Positions 1 through 7,973 of a stretch of 37,660 nt of DNA are shown here, one piece after another. The notes under the pieces are model-generated. The model saw only the letters and a list, made by a program, of their open reading frames with translations, was not told the DNA's origin and did no database searches. Source of the DNA: an uncultured Verrucomicrobiales bacterium (GTDB lineage Bacteria; Verrucomicrobiota; Verrucomicrobiia; Verrucomicrobiales; Akkermansiaceae); assembly GCA_905478925.1 (NCBI GenBank), contig CAJQKQ010000067.1:1-37660 (forward strand), read 5' to 3'. The translations under genes and the position numbers were made by a program. Positions within the stretch are counted from its first letter, which is position 1. Each line of letters opens with the position of its first letter.

Positions 1-123
1 GAGAGCAATCTGGATCAAGTTGCACTACGGGACGAATGCCCGAGTCTGATTGGAACCGCCCTGTACGGAGCCGTACGCAGGGTGGTGTGGGACCGGGGAG
101 CTAATCACTCTCCGGGACCCGAT
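1..123 (+). mobile_element. 3' end of a group II intron (domains V and VI)
   Basis: Positions about 55-87 fold as a group II intron domain V: outer stem ACCGCCCTG with CAGGGTGGT, inner stem TACG with CGTA, a GAGC tetraloop, and a two-base CG bulge on the 3' side. The lower stem carries a CGC rather than AGC triad, as in several bacterial intron classes. Positions about 89-120 form a second hairpin (domain VI) with an unpaired A near position 118, about six bases before the end CCCGAT, which is where the branch point should be. The intron is on the plus strand; its reverse-transcriptase gene would lie left of the window. This is inferred from RNA structure, without a protein to confirm it. Confidence 0.8.
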
Positions 124-493
124 TCGCTTTTTCTGTTATTCGCTTGGGAAATAGGAAGGAGATGCCTACGAGGACAAGCGCAACTCCACATGCTGGTAAC
201 ACCGCTCCTGCACTGGCGCAAGACACTCCAAAATCTGCAAGCCATTGATAGGGATCAACCGCTCCCAAGCCGAACAACTGGTGACGGTTCATGGCTGAAA
301 GGTTCCAGAATGTTGCTCCTAGTCCGGCAAGCGCTATTCCAAAGATCGCACACGCACTGAAAATGCTGACCTTCTGTCTTCGGGCGATCAGTGCCATTAT
401 GCCGATCAATATCGCTGCCAATACTAAGCAAGCTGAGTAACCGCCGACAATGTCCATGACTGATACGCTGGTTCTATGTGTTGAATCTGGCAT
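101..493 (-). CDS. small membrane protein, integron cassette ORF, 3' end altered by intron
   Basis: A 130-residue protein with no family I recognise. It has three hydrophobic segments at about residues 17-36, 44-62 and 94-114, so it is probably an inner-membrane protein. The ORF starts 11 bases after the GTTCGCT core of the attC at 504-592, the spacing expected for an integron cassette. The last five codons (VPESD) and the stop lie inside the group II intron end at 1-123, so the original C-terminus has been replaced. Function is unknown. The ATG at 493 was chosen for its position just after the attC; a later ATG at 457 is possible. Confidence 0.6.
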   Translation of the reverse strand: MPDSTHRTSVSVMDIVGGYSACLVLAAILIGIMALIARRQKVSIFSACAIFGIALAGLGATFWNLSAMNRHQLFGLGAVDPYQWLADFGVSCASAGAVLPACGVALVLVGISFLFPKRITEKANRVPESD

Positions 494-503
494 CTTGTCT
501 ATT

Positions 504-592
504 AGCGAACGTAATAGGAATGGCGGCGCCGGTGAAAACTCCCAATTTAATCAGACGGCTTCCTCGGCGTCGCCATCTCCGCCTTGTTAGCT
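504..592 (-). other. integron attC recombination site
   Basis: The site is bounded by AGCGAAC (504-510) and GTTAGCT (586-592), which are inverted copies differing at one base. Inside, GGAATGGCGGCGCCG near 517 pairs with CGGCGTCGCCATCTCC near 565, leaving a single unpaired extra base in one arm, the hallmark of folded attC sites. It lies between two minus-strand ORFs, directly after the stop of one and before the start of the next. The outer cores fit the GTTRRRY consensus imperfectly, but the fold and the placement are strong. Confidence 0.8.
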
Positions 593-599
593 TTCTTAT

Positions 600-950
600 T
601 TATTTGGTTTGGTTGACGTGGTAGCTGGTGAGGTATCCAAGGTCTGTATCGTCGCGTCTCACGGAGACTCCATCGGAATCGGGCTTGAAGGTGAATCCGC
701 CAGAGTAGCCGTATGGAATATCTGGAAGTGCCTCCTTGTAGATAAGTTCGCCAGAAGCCGAGCGCACCTCCAGGCTGTAAACTAAGAAGTGTTCGTTGCC
801 TGGCACGCCGACGATCTCCAGCAAAGCCCCATCTGGCATCGTATGCGACTCTGCAACGGTTCGCTTGGAGCAGCTTGAGAGAGATAGGACAAGAACAAGG
901 ACTGGAATCACCCTCCGCAAACTTATCCAAGCGCTGCACAATTTCTTCAT
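600..950 (-). CDS. small predicted lipoprotein, first integron cassette
   Basis: A 116-residue protein whose N-terminus is a type II signal peptide: basic MKK start, hydrophobic VLVLVLSLSS, then a lipobox cysteine followed by SK. The mature part of about 90 residues is soluble and matches no family I recognise. I chose the ATG at 950; the longer ORF from 965 would start inside the recombination core (957-963) and add five residues before the basic start. It is the cassette nearest the integrase, with its attC at 504-592 immediately downstream. Function is unknown; it would be an outer- or inner-membrane-anchored periplasmic protein. Confidence 0.65.
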   Translation of the reverse strand: MKKLCSAWISLRRVIPVLVLVLSLSSCSKRTVAESHTMPDGALLEIVGVPGNEHFLVYSLEVRSASGELIYKEALPDIPYGYSGGFTFKPDSDGVSVRRDDTDLGYLTSYHVNQTK

Positions 951-956
951 TTCTTT

Positions 957-1142
957 AGCGAACATTACTTATTAGTATCATGAGGAGTCTGGCTTAATGC
1001 GTCTATCTGAGGCTCCTCAGAAGGTCAAATGTAGCCGTTTCTCTTTGATTTTACAGGGATTATTCCTGTCTAAGTGCGCATATCCTAATGGCTAATGCCG
1101 ATTGGTCAATCCAGTTTCTGAGTCCCTGATATACGCACTTAG
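957..1142 (-). other. attI-like region between integrase and first cassette
   Basis: The stretch between the first cassette ORF and the integrase promoter has no gene. Its cassette-side edge carries AGCGAAC (957-963; GTTCGCT on the minus strand), identical to the core at 504-510, marking the cassette junction. Further in are a hairpin with 7-bp arms TGAGGAG/CTCCTCA (981-987, 1013-1019) and a large inverted repeat, CTAAGTGCGCATATC (1070-1084) and GATATACGCACTTAG (1128-1142), 14 of 15 bases matching. The layout matches an attI and cassette promoter region, but neither was identified by homology. Confidence 0.5.
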
Positions 1143-1189
1143 CGTAAAGAGCTTCGCCCCACTCCACAAGTTCCGCCTAAAGGGCTACT

Positions 1190-1203
1190 TGTTCATTTGA
1201 ACA
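1190..1203 (+). promoter_or_regulatory. LexA (SOS) box upstream of integron integrase
   Basis: TGTTCATTTGAACA is a perfect match to TGTTC-N4-GAACA, the LexA operator described for Verrucomicrobia. It ends 44 bases before the chosen integrase ATG at 1248. The same half-sites with a different 4-base centre lie in front of recA at 30300-30313. Integron integrase genes in other bacteria are known to be LexA-repressed, so the placement is what biology predicts. Confidence 0.8.
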
Positions 1204-1247
1204 ACTTTTATATTGACTTTTTGAACACCGCCTGCTTTTTATCGTTC

Positions 1248-1583
1248 ATGACTCAGTTCGTTTCCAGGTGGTGTTGGCGGAAGGATCTTGCGGCTTATCG
1301 GGGGCTGCCAGAGCGGGAACGCGCGGCGTTTTTGGTCTTTCTTGAGTGGATGGAGAATCACCGGCTCCGCTTGAAGTTAAAAGCGGGGCGCGAAGCGGCG
1401 AAGGTCTTTTGGACTGAAGAAGTGATGGGGCACGGCCGCGTTCGTGAGGATTGGCAGCTGGATCAATGGTCTGCGGCGGTGAGTTGGTATCTGAACTGGC
1501 TCAAAGCCTGCCGCAAACGGCAAGACATGCGATGGCAACTACAGCCGCCATTAGTTTCGTATACATTTGTGTCATATTGTTAG
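1248..1583 (+). pseudogene. intI: integron integrase (IntI-like tyrosine recombinase), N-terminal remnant
   Basis: About 95 residues from the ATG at 1248 resemble the SAM-like N-terminal region of integron integrases: a FLEWMENHRLRLKLK segment, KAGREAAKVFW, and the helix WQLDQWSAAVSWYLNWLKAC that precedes the core-binding domain. Nothing after about position 1530 continues the family; the frame runs into unrelated residues and stops at 1583, where a full protein needs over 300 residues including the R-H-R-Y catalytic domain. The gene is therefore truncated and cannot recombine. It is divergent from the cassettes, the usual integron layout, and has a LexA box just upstream. Identification rests on my recollection of the family plus the att sites and the LexA box; a phage-type integrase is the alternative. 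Confidence 0.65.
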
Positions 1584-1613
1584 AACATCGCAATTCGGTC
1601 ATGGCCCGATTTC

Positions 1614-4600
1614 CTAATATCCTCGGACTCTCTGCAGCCACTTCTTGGTCTTCGCCGGCAGTTCTCCTTTCCTCTCGGCGTGGGTGCGATAGTCCCAGTC
1701 GGCACTCGTGTGGTATTTCAGGCTTCGCTGGAAGTGATACAGATCGGCGGCTTTCTTGCCGAGATAGGGGTTTGGTCCAGCAAGACCGGCGCTCTTCAGG
1801 CTGTCTTCGCGAACGGCCGCGGCTTCCTTTCGCAACTTGTCGATGCGGGCAGCCTGCTCGGTGGCGTCGATGCTTTTGTCGCGCCCGATCTGCTGGATCT
1901 CTTTTTGCATCTGCCCGTATTTGCCGGCGCGGAGTTCGGCGTCCTGGGCCTTTCTGCGGCTTTGCCAATCGTCATGGAGCTGTTGCTCTTCCTCCGACCA
2001 CTCCTGCATCTGTGTGAGCGCGAGGGGCGGCGATCCGACGGCAGCGAAATCGTTGTGGACCTTGCGGTAGATGCGGAAGTGATCTATTTGTCCGTTGAAG
2101 AACTCACTCTTGTCGCGGGCGCAGGCGATGAAATTCCCTTCGGGTCGATCACCGATAAATACATCGCGCGGCCTGAACTCGAACTTGCCACTGGCGACCT
2201 GCTTGCCGTCGATGTGGATCGCAGCCGTCGCGCCGTCCAATTCGAGACGCAGCCGAGCCCACTTGCCCGCCGGGATCACTGCCGACGCAGCCAGCGTGTG
2301 CGTCTTGCCAGCGTGTCGCGCGGTCAGGGTTGGCTTGCCGCTGGCGTCGATCGACAGATAGAAGCACTCCTCCTCGCCCGTCCCGAAATCAAACAGGCGT
2401 CCGTCCTTGCTCGCGGATCGATTGAGCATGATGTCGAGGGTCAGATCCCCGAAATCGGCCACCGAGGGTGGTGCTTCGGCGTACTGATCCTTGCCATTGA
2501 AAACGACGTATTGCTGTCCGCCGTCATTGTCTTCGGAGAATTTCGGCCTGCCGTGGAGGATCCCGTTGTTGTTCACGTAGGAATCCTCGAGCAGCACGGC
2601 CTTCGGTTGGTTGAACTGCCAGTTGGCGTAGAGCGCGCCGGCATCGATCCCGCCGCCGAAGCCTGGAGCGCGATCATACCGATCGTATGCCCGATAGAAT
2701 CTCCCGTGCTGGAAGACGCCGCTTTCCGTATTCCTAACGTCTCCGAAGTAGTCAATGACCACGCCACCGGTGAGTCTTTGATCGCTGGCGAAACATGACA
2801 GCAGGTAGGGCTCGCCCTTGATCACGACACTGCCGTCGATCACGACGCTGCCTTCGTGGAGTCGGTTCGGCGAGGCCTGCGCACGCTGGGCGGTGGTCAC
2901 CGCGGCGGCTTCGAGAATGCGGGCGTTCCCACCCACCTTGACGTCTCCGACCACCCAGGCTCGGCCACCGATCTTGGCGTTGCCCGAGACAAGGGCCTGC
3001 GGCCCCATGACGACCGCGAACTCTTTGATGCAGGCATTGTCTTTGACGGTCGCGCCGTCGAGCACCATCGCATTCGGACCGACGTAAGCGGTGGCGGCCA
3101 CCTTGCAGTTGTCGGAGACAAATCCACCGCCGTTGGGATGGCGATGCCCCTTGGCGTTTTCCTGGAGAAACTTGACGCGATGGAGCAAATGTTCGTGCGT
3201 CCGCGATTTCTTACCCCACCAATAGCCGCCTTGACGATCCTTGCCCGCGTCAACCTTCGCTTGTAGCGCAGCGCTCGAAGCCTGGATGCGGGGGAGCATT
3301 TCGGCGAGCTTCTGCTGGGCGAGTTGGCCGTCAGTGTCCGTCAACGGGATCGGCACCTCATGCTTGAGGGGAAGATTCACAGGCGTATTGCCGTAATCGC
3401 AGCGGCCATAGAGTTCGTCGAAGTCGACGATGTCGCCCTGCCTGCGGTGCGGAGTGCCGGGCGTGCATCCCGATAGGGTCACTTCCCAAGGATGCCGCGG
3501 GGCATGGACGCCCGACAGGTAATTGCTCATCCAATGGGTTTTCGGATCAAATGGCTCTTCGACTGGAAACGCGCTGGGCGACGCCGACACGGTCAGCCAC
3601 AAGTGCTTGTCGGTCGGCTTCAGAGCAAAGTCCATCTTGCCCTTATTCCACAACGGGCTGTACCTCGCCCGGCCCTTCGCATCGACGGCCACAATGCAGG
3701 CCCGCCAGTCGGAATGCTGCGCCGGATCGTGGATGCCCTGGAAATCGACGGCGATCTCGTTGGCGTCCTGATCTCGCTTCAGGCGGATGATGTTGAATCC
3801 GGTCCAGCGGGGTGCTTCGGCGCCCGAGATCCGGTAGCGATCCTTCTCTCCGTAGACCGGATAGACGTGACTCGTCTCGGGCATCCCGTACTTGACCCGA
3901 ACCATGTCCTGTTCGATGAAGTCGCAGGTCACCATGCGGGCCGCATACTCGCCGAAGAAATCGCCGAAACCGCGGACACCGTTTTTCCAAAGGCCTTTTT
4001 TCTGCCCCACCATCGCGATCGTGTGATACGGGGTGCGCTCTTCCTCACCGGCCAGGCCACCGATCACCGTCTGGATCCCGTAGCCCCAGTTCGGATTGTC
4101 GCCGAGAACGAAGAACATCAAGGGCGACTGATAGCTCATGCGATTCACGTAGCGCCAGGGATGGCGGAAATTGCCGGTGAACATCTGCAACTCACCCGGA
4201 TGCCCGGTGTGCTGTCCGGCATTGCCCATGATGTAATGGAAGTCGCGCCACCCACCGAGCGGCTGGCTGTGGAAGAACTCGTGTGCCAGCGCCGTGGTAT
4301 TGGCGTTGCCGATGCCGCAGTGGTATGTGCCGACACCGGATCCGCCCTGGGTCACGATAATGTGGTACTTCTTGTTAGCACCCGGGTGGTGCCAGTAAGG
4401 CATGGAGTGGCCGGCGGCCTCGACGTAGGTCCAGAAATTCTCGATGTACTCAAAGATGCCTCTGCGGAAATGGTTCTGACTCTCAATGTTGTCCGGCCGT
4501 ATCCAAGCCGGAGGCCGGGACCCCTCCTTGGTCGCGGACGACAGATGAAAGTTCCGGGTCTCGAAGATGAGCTGACCATCCTTCTCGCCCCACAGCGGAT

Positions 4601-5237
4601 ACTTGGCGCCGGCATCCGTCCAGGACGGCAGGGCGTTGAATCTCACGGGAGTTGCTTTCCAATGCTCTAGCGGAAAGTCAGCAAACACGGGGCGCTCTTC
4701 CTTGGAGATCTTCGCGTAGAGTTTCGGGTAGGCGTCTTCCCAGACCTTGTGGATAAAATCCCGATCCTCGGCGCTGATCATTTGGCTGAGGGGCCCGTAG
4801 TCGACAACTGCCCGCTGCCTGCCGTCCTCCAAACGCAAGACAGCCGAGGGGATGACGGGCGTGTCGCCGGATGAGGTCCCGAACCCTCGCAGGGCGATCA
4901 GGTGTGCTTTGAAGGTGTCAGGATCCGAAGCGGACCAGTTCCGAGTGACCCCCGCCAGGGCTTCGGGATTTTCTTTGCCCTTATTTCGCGTCCAGGTCCG
5001 CAGCGGCGCACCCTCGGGAACATCGACGAAGTCCTGCCCCTGGCGCGGCCACCACTGGACGGCGCGGCGCTGGTAGCCGACCGCATCCGGTCCGCCTTCT
5101 TGCTCGACCTTGTCCAGGCCGACGCCGGGCACGAGTTTGCTCGGGTAGCGCAAGTTTCGATAGTAGTCGAATTCTTCTGCCAACGCATTTGCACCCATGC
5201 ATCCCGTCACAATGACCGTCAATATCGTTCTCATCAT
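1614..5237 (-). CDS. secreted multidomain metalloprotease-like protein (HEXXH, beta-helix, LamG)
   Basis: A 1207-residue exported protein. Residues 1-20 form a signal peptide. The N-terminal half (about 200-560) holds HEFFH at 319-323, an HEXXH zinc site inside ALAHEFFHSQ, preceded by a glycine-rich stretch at 298-310; this resembles DUF6055/Svx-type proteins, so a zinc-dependent peptidase or wall-active hydrolase is likely but unproven. Residues about 720-790 show hexapeptide-like repeats of a left-handed beta-helix. About 900-1060 resemble a LamG/concanavalin fold. A charged, probably coiled-coil segment follows at about 1080-1150. It stands alone, its 3' end about 30 bases from the truncated integrase frame, with a MITE-like repeat in its upstream region. 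Substrate is unknown. Confidence 0.7.
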   Translation of the reverse strand: MMRTILTVIVTGCMGANALAEEFDYYRNLRYPSKLVPGVGLDKVEQEGGPDAVGYQRRAVQWWPRQGQDFVDVPEGAPLRTWTRNKGKENPEALAGVTRNWSASDPDTFKAHLIALRGFGTSSGDTPVIPSAVLRLEDGRQRAVVDYGPLSQMISAEDRDFIHKVWEDAYPKLYAKISKEERPVFADFPLEHWKATPVRFNALPSWTDAGAKYPLWGEKDGQLIFETRNFHLSSATKEGSRPPAWIRPDNIESQNHFRRGIFEYIENFWTYVEAAGHSMPYWHHPGANKKYHIIVTQGGSGVGTYHCGIGNANTTALAHEFFHSQPLGGWRDFHYIMGNAGQHTGHPGELQMFTGNFRHPWRYVNRMSYQSPLMFFVLGDNPNWGYGIQTVIGGLAGEEERTPYHTIAMVGQKKGLWKNGVRGFGDFFGEYAARMVTCDFIEQDMVRVKYGMPETSHVYPVYGEKDRYRISGAEAPRWTGFNIIRLKRDQDANEIAVDFQGIHDPAQHSDWRACIVAVDAKGRARYSPLWNKGKMDFALKPTDKHLWLTVSASPSAFPVEEPFDPKTHWMSNYLSGVHAPRHPWEVTLSGCTPGTPHRRQGDIVDFDELYGRCDYGNTPVNLPLKHEVPIPLTDTDGQLAQQKLAEMLPRIQASSAALQAKVDAGKDRQGGYWWGKKSRTHEHLLHRVKFLQENAKGHRHPNGGGFVSDNCKVAATAYVGPNAMVLDGATVKDNACIKEFAVVMGPQALVSGNAKIGGRAWVVGDVKVGGNARILEAAAVTTAQRAQASPNRLHEGSVVIDGSVVIKGEPYLLSCFASDQRLTGGVVIDYFGDVRNTESGVFQHGRFYRAYDRYDRAPGFGGGIDAGALYANWQFNQPKAVLLEDSYVNNNGILHGRPKFSEDNDGGQQYVVFNGKDQYAEAPPSVADFGDLTLDIMLNRSASKDGRLFDFGTGEEECFYLSIDASGKPTLTARHAGKTHTLAASAVIPAGKWARLRLELDGATAAIHIDGKQVASGKFEFRPRDVFIGDRPEGNFIACARDKSEFFNGQIDHFRIYRKVHNDFAAVGSPPLALTQMQEWSEEEQQLHDDWQSRRKAQDAELRAGKYGQMQKEIQQIGRDKSIDATEQAARIDKLRKEAAAVREDSLKSAGLAGPNPYLGKKAADLYHFQRSLKYHTSADWDYRTHAERKGELPAKTKKWLQRVRGY

Positions 5238-5324
5238 TTCGGTCTACGATTACTAGGAATTAGCTTTTTCATCTAGGACGTTAAATGCCCTGAAGCGCAG
5301 AACCTTACAAGGGGAAAGGGGGGG

Positions 5325-5573
5325 TGTGATTTTTATCGGTGTATTTGCCTGACGCAGCCCAAGCCATTCAATATTGGTAGGGATGATCCGGCTCGGTCAG
5401 CCCTGATCGAAAACGGAAGCGCCGTATCCCCGGAAAGGGAGTGAACCCACGGCAAGACACTACATTTACCCCGAGATCTCACTTTCGTGTGGGTGAGGCG
5501 GGCTGCCAGATTTTTGAAGTGGGCTGACCGAGCCGGATCAGCCCTACCGGGTGAAATACCGATAAAAATCACA
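5325..5573. repeat. MITE-like element nested in an outer inverted repeat (copy 1)
   Basis: The inner element spans 5376-5548 (173 bp) and ends in 28-bp inverted repeats, GGTAGGGATGATCCGGCTCG at the left and its near complement at 5521-5548, with one mismatch. A second copy of 175 bp lies at 31685-31859 and is similar along its whole length. Here the element is further enclosed by an outer inverted repeat, TGTGATTTTTATCGGT (from 5325) and ACCGATAAAAATCACA (to 5573). No coding capacity is seen. It fills the gap between the metalloprotease gene and the ISAs1 remnant. Confidence 0.8.
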
Positions 5574-5599
5574 GCCGAAAGGGGGTTGCGCAGGGCGGT

Positions 5600-6096
5600 C
5601 TTACCTTGAACTCTGTGGGAATAGGATTTGTTCGAGAGTTGGCTCGTCGAGAACTGCTCGGTAACGTTTCCCTCTGATGCTGTCCTTGATGGAGGTATTC
5701 TGTTTCAAAAGGCTCAGGGTGTCTTTCCGTCGATGGCGATGAGTTGCCGGCCCAGTCCTCCACTGATGCCGAGAACCTATGCGGCGATACATCGGCAGAA
5801 CTCGTCGGGGTCTATTCTTGTGAACACCCGACGAAAGGTGTCATTGCTGGGTGGACTCCGGGCATTTTGAGATGCTTGCACAGCCACTTTTCCCTGAGCC
5901 TCGCGAAGCGCTCGAAGTCATCGAACCCCTCGCTACCGCAGATCATGGCAGCTAGGGCAATGAAGATGATTACACCAAAGTAATGTCTCGGGTACTTTCC
6001 CTGACGCGGGTCTTCGAGGTTTTCAAATCCTTTCGGAAAACCGCTGGCATATTTATCACGGCGTGTTTTGTTATTCATTCCATTGTCATGACCCAC
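5600..6096 (-). pseudogene. ISAs1-family transposase, frameshifted and truncated
   Basis: The first frame (6096 to about 5845) gives FENLEDPRQGKYPRHYFG, then an IALAAMICG helix and FARLREKWLCKHL, the typical N-terminal associated domain of ISAs1 (H-repeat) transposases. A frameshift near 5848 moves the reading to NDTFRRVFTRIDPDEFCRC, then a stop at IAA, then IAIDGKT, which contains the first catalytic aspartate. After about 5710 the similarity is lost and the rest of the DDE domain is absent. The gene is dead. No intact terminal repeats were identified. The likely original start is MNNKTRRDK, six codons inside the longest frame. Confidence 0.8.
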
Positions 6097-6205
6097 TACA
6101 TCTGGAGTCCAAGCATTCTAAAATATGACACTGCCCAAGGTGAGTTCGCCCTGGCTTGAGGCGGTTCTAGTTTGCTTTTTCTGAGAAACTCGAGATGTTC
6201 GGAAC

Positions 6206-6964
6206 ATGAATCGTTCAGTTTTCATTACGCTGGCCAGCCTGCTTTGCGCGGCGGTCACACAGGCGGAACCCCGCACCTTCACCAATACGGAGGGCAAGTC
6301 CATCAAGGCGGATCTCGTGCGAGTGGAGGGCGAGAACGCCGTCCTGAAGCTTGCCAACCTCAGCGTCGCCAAGGTTCCGCTGGCCTCCCTGTCCAAGGCC
6401 GACGAAGCCTACGTCAAGGCATGGTGGGAGGACAACAAGGACAACATCGGCGCCATGGATTTCCAACTCGCCATCGACAAGAATACGAAACGGATCGACC
6501 GGAAGAGAAGCAGATCAGGGGGCAACGGCGGCGGCGGAAACAACCAGTTTTCCCAGGTGGTCACGAAGATGCAGAAGAACGAGATTCAATACGCCTGCAT
6601 CCTAAAAAGCTATGTGAAGAAGGAGATTTCCGACATCACCGTGAACTACACAATCTACAAGCGTGTCAGCACTCGCGATAAGGACGGCTCGAAATTGACT
6701 GTGGAGGAAACCGACGGCACCACCACCATCAAGTCCATCAAGGCCTTAGGAAGTGCCACCTTCGAAACCGACGTGATGCCCTGCGAGAGCAACTCCCAGA
6801 CTGGCGGCAATGGGCCGAGCACCAAGAGATCCGAGACCGTCGAGGGCTTCGTTGTGACCCTGAGCGTGGCCGGCAAGGAATTCCTGAAACAGTGCTATCC
6901 GGATAACTACATCGAGCGCCTTGAGGAGAAGGAGAAGCGCGAGGACAGCCGTCCATTGCGGTAG
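6206..6964 (+). CDS. secreted SHD1-domain protein
   Basis: A 252-residue protein with a signal peptide (residues 1-20, cut after AVTQA). Residues 21-74 match the SLA1 homology domain 1 pattern common in secreted proteins of Planctomycetes and Verrucomicrobia: RTFTNTEGKSIKADLV, then AVLKLAN, then VPLASLSKADEAYVKAW. A glycine- and arginine-rich linker (about 100-112) leads to a C-terminal domain of about 140 residues that I cannot place. It is monocistronic, with the IS remnant upstream and REP-like repeats downstream. The palindrome ATGTTCGGAACAT overlaps the start region (6193-6205). SHD1 is thought to mediate protein binding; the role here is unknown. Confidence 0.7.
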   Translation: MNRSVFITLASLLCAAVTQAEPRTFTNTEGKSIKADLVRVEGENAVLKLANLSVAKVPLASLSKADEAYVKAWWEDNKDNIGAMDFQLAIDKNTKRIDRKRSRSGGNGGGGNNQFSQVVTKMQKNEIQYACILKSYVKKEISDITVNYTIYKRVSTRDKDGSKLTVEETDGTTTIKSIKALGSATFETDVMPCESNSQTGGNGPSTKRSETVEGFVVTLSVAGKEFLKQCYPDNYIERLEEKEKREDSRPLR

Positions 6965-7140
6965 GCAGCCATCGAGCGGCGGGGCGCAGACCAGCGCACC
7001 GCTGTAGTGCCTCGTGAACCTCGTTCCCTGCATCGCCAGGATTAGAGAAAGCTTCGGAAAAGACATGCCCGCATCTACGCCATTCCGGTACCGCTTTCAC
7101 GGAAACCATTTAAGCATCTCAAGTTGGATTGCCATCGGCG

Positions 7141-7244
7141 TATGGAGCGCGGCTTTGCCAGCCGCTTCCCTGCGCGCCGTTCAGCGGGAGACGCCGGAGA
7201 AAGAGAGCAGCCAACCCAAGCGGCTTAAAAAGCCGCGCTCCATA
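7141..7244. repeat. REP-like element, inverted pair
   Basis: Two inverted copies of TATGGAGCGCGGCTTT...GCCGC lie at 7141-7167 and 7219-7244, so each arm is itself a short hairpin and the pair forms a longer one. Related units occur at 7895, 28722, 28831 and 29093. The 320-base gap 6965-7282 holds only this element and no supported gene. Confidence 0.8.
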
Positions 7245-7282
7245 GCGAGCGGCCAATACCGCCTGCGGCGAGGCCGAGATGG

Positions 7283-7606
7283 TCACTCTTTCTCAAACTG
7301 CTTGATGAGGACATCTGGTCCAGTGACGGCGCCGGATTGGGCTTCGCGCAGGGAAATTCGTCCGTCTTTGTTGAAGTCGTAAAACTGGATGATCTTATCG
7401 GCAGTTTCTGGAGTCTGGGTGATCACCCCAAGCTGATCGTAGCCGGCGATGATTTCGCTCTTGGTCAGATAGCCGTCGCCATCGGTGTCGATCAGATCGA
7501 ACTTCTGCTGCAGGCCGATCATTTTCCGTCCGACTACTTCGGGGCTGCGGGGGTCGGAACTGCAGGCAACCAGGACCAGGGCGAATGGGAGTAGGATAAA
7601 TTTCAT
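7283..7606 (-). CDS. EF-hand calcium-binding lipoprotein
   Basis: A 107-residue protein starting at the ATG at 7606, which begins MKF and a lipoprotein signal ending in LVLVAC-SS; the longer frame from 7666 would bury this signal. The mature part has two EF-hand loops: DTDGDGYLTKSE (D-x-D-x-D-G with terminal E) and DFNKDGRISLRE. It should bind calcium in the periplasm, anchored to a membrane. It sits just downstream of a decayed attC (about 7618-7690), in the orientation and position expected for a gene cassette, though it may simply be a neighbouring gene. No partner is evident. Confidence 0.75.
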   Translation of the reverse strand: MKFILLPFALVLVACSSDPRSPEVVGRKMIGLQQKFDLIDTDGDGYLTKSEIIAGYDQLGVITQTPETADKIIQFYDFNKDGRISLREAQSGAVTGPDVLIKQFEKE

Positions 7607-7617
7607 GATGGAATAGT

Positions 7618-7690
7618 GGTTCGCAGGATTACGGATGGCGACGCCGGGGTGAAGCTCCAAATTCAATCAAACGGCTTACTCGGAGGCTCG
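7618..7690 (-). other. decayed integron attC site
   Basis: The centre, read on the minus strand AAGCCGTTTGATTGAATTTG, is nearly identical to the loop region of the attC at 504-592 (AAGCCGTCTGATTAAATTGG), and the arm GGATGGCGACGCCGG matches that site's left arm. The partner arm at about 7675-7690 no longer pairs well, and neither end has a clean AAC...GTT core. It is related to the first attC but probably not recombinogenic. It is placed 12 bases upstream of the EF-hand lipoprotein start. Confidence 0.6.
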
Positions 7691-7817
7691 CTTTCTTCAA
7701 TGATTCATCGCCGAAAAAGGCCACGATAAAATCTGAATCCATCTTCATGAGCGGACTGTGCGGTTCGTCTTTGTAGTGCTCTTTCATTGATTCGAGGAAT
7801 CCTGCATGACTCTGCAA
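7629..7817 (-). CDS. possible small or truncated ORF
   Basis: A 62-residue frame. The middle (MKEHYKDEPHSPLMKMDSDF, then IVAFFGDESLKKAS) has a natural-looking composition, while the last dozen residues are read from the decayed attC at 7618-7690. It may be a short cassette protein or the remnant of a longer one. I recognise no family. Confidence 0.3.
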   Translation of the reverse strand: MQSHAGFLESMKEHYKDEPHSPLMKMDSDFIVAFFGDESLKKASLRVSRLIEFGASPRRRHP

Positions 7818-7894
7818 AATTCCCTCGCACTTGAGTCGCCATGAAGAGAAGTCCCAGTGAAAAGGAGCGTGGGAGGAGGGTTACGGGATCTGCG

Positions 7895-7925
7895 TATGGA
7901 GCGCGGCTTTGCAAGCCGCTTCCCT
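7895..7925. repeat. REP-like element, single unit
   Basis: TATGGAGCGCGGCTTTGCAAGCCGCTTCC is the same unit as at 7141, folding as GCGGCTT-TGC-AAGCCGC. It lies in the gap 7818-7973, where no inverted partner was found. Confidence 0.75.
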
Positions 7926-7973
7926 GCGTGTCGTCCATCGGAAGAGGTGGCCGCGATTTGCTACGACAACTTG

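Noticed and set aside
3492..4670. Plus-strand 392-codon frame
   Set aside because: It is the antisense shadow of the 1207-residue metalloprotease-like gene, with repetitive low-complexity residues and no family.
7014..7382. Plus-strand 122-codon frame
   Set aside because: It translates the REP-like repeat and the antisense of the EF-hand gene.
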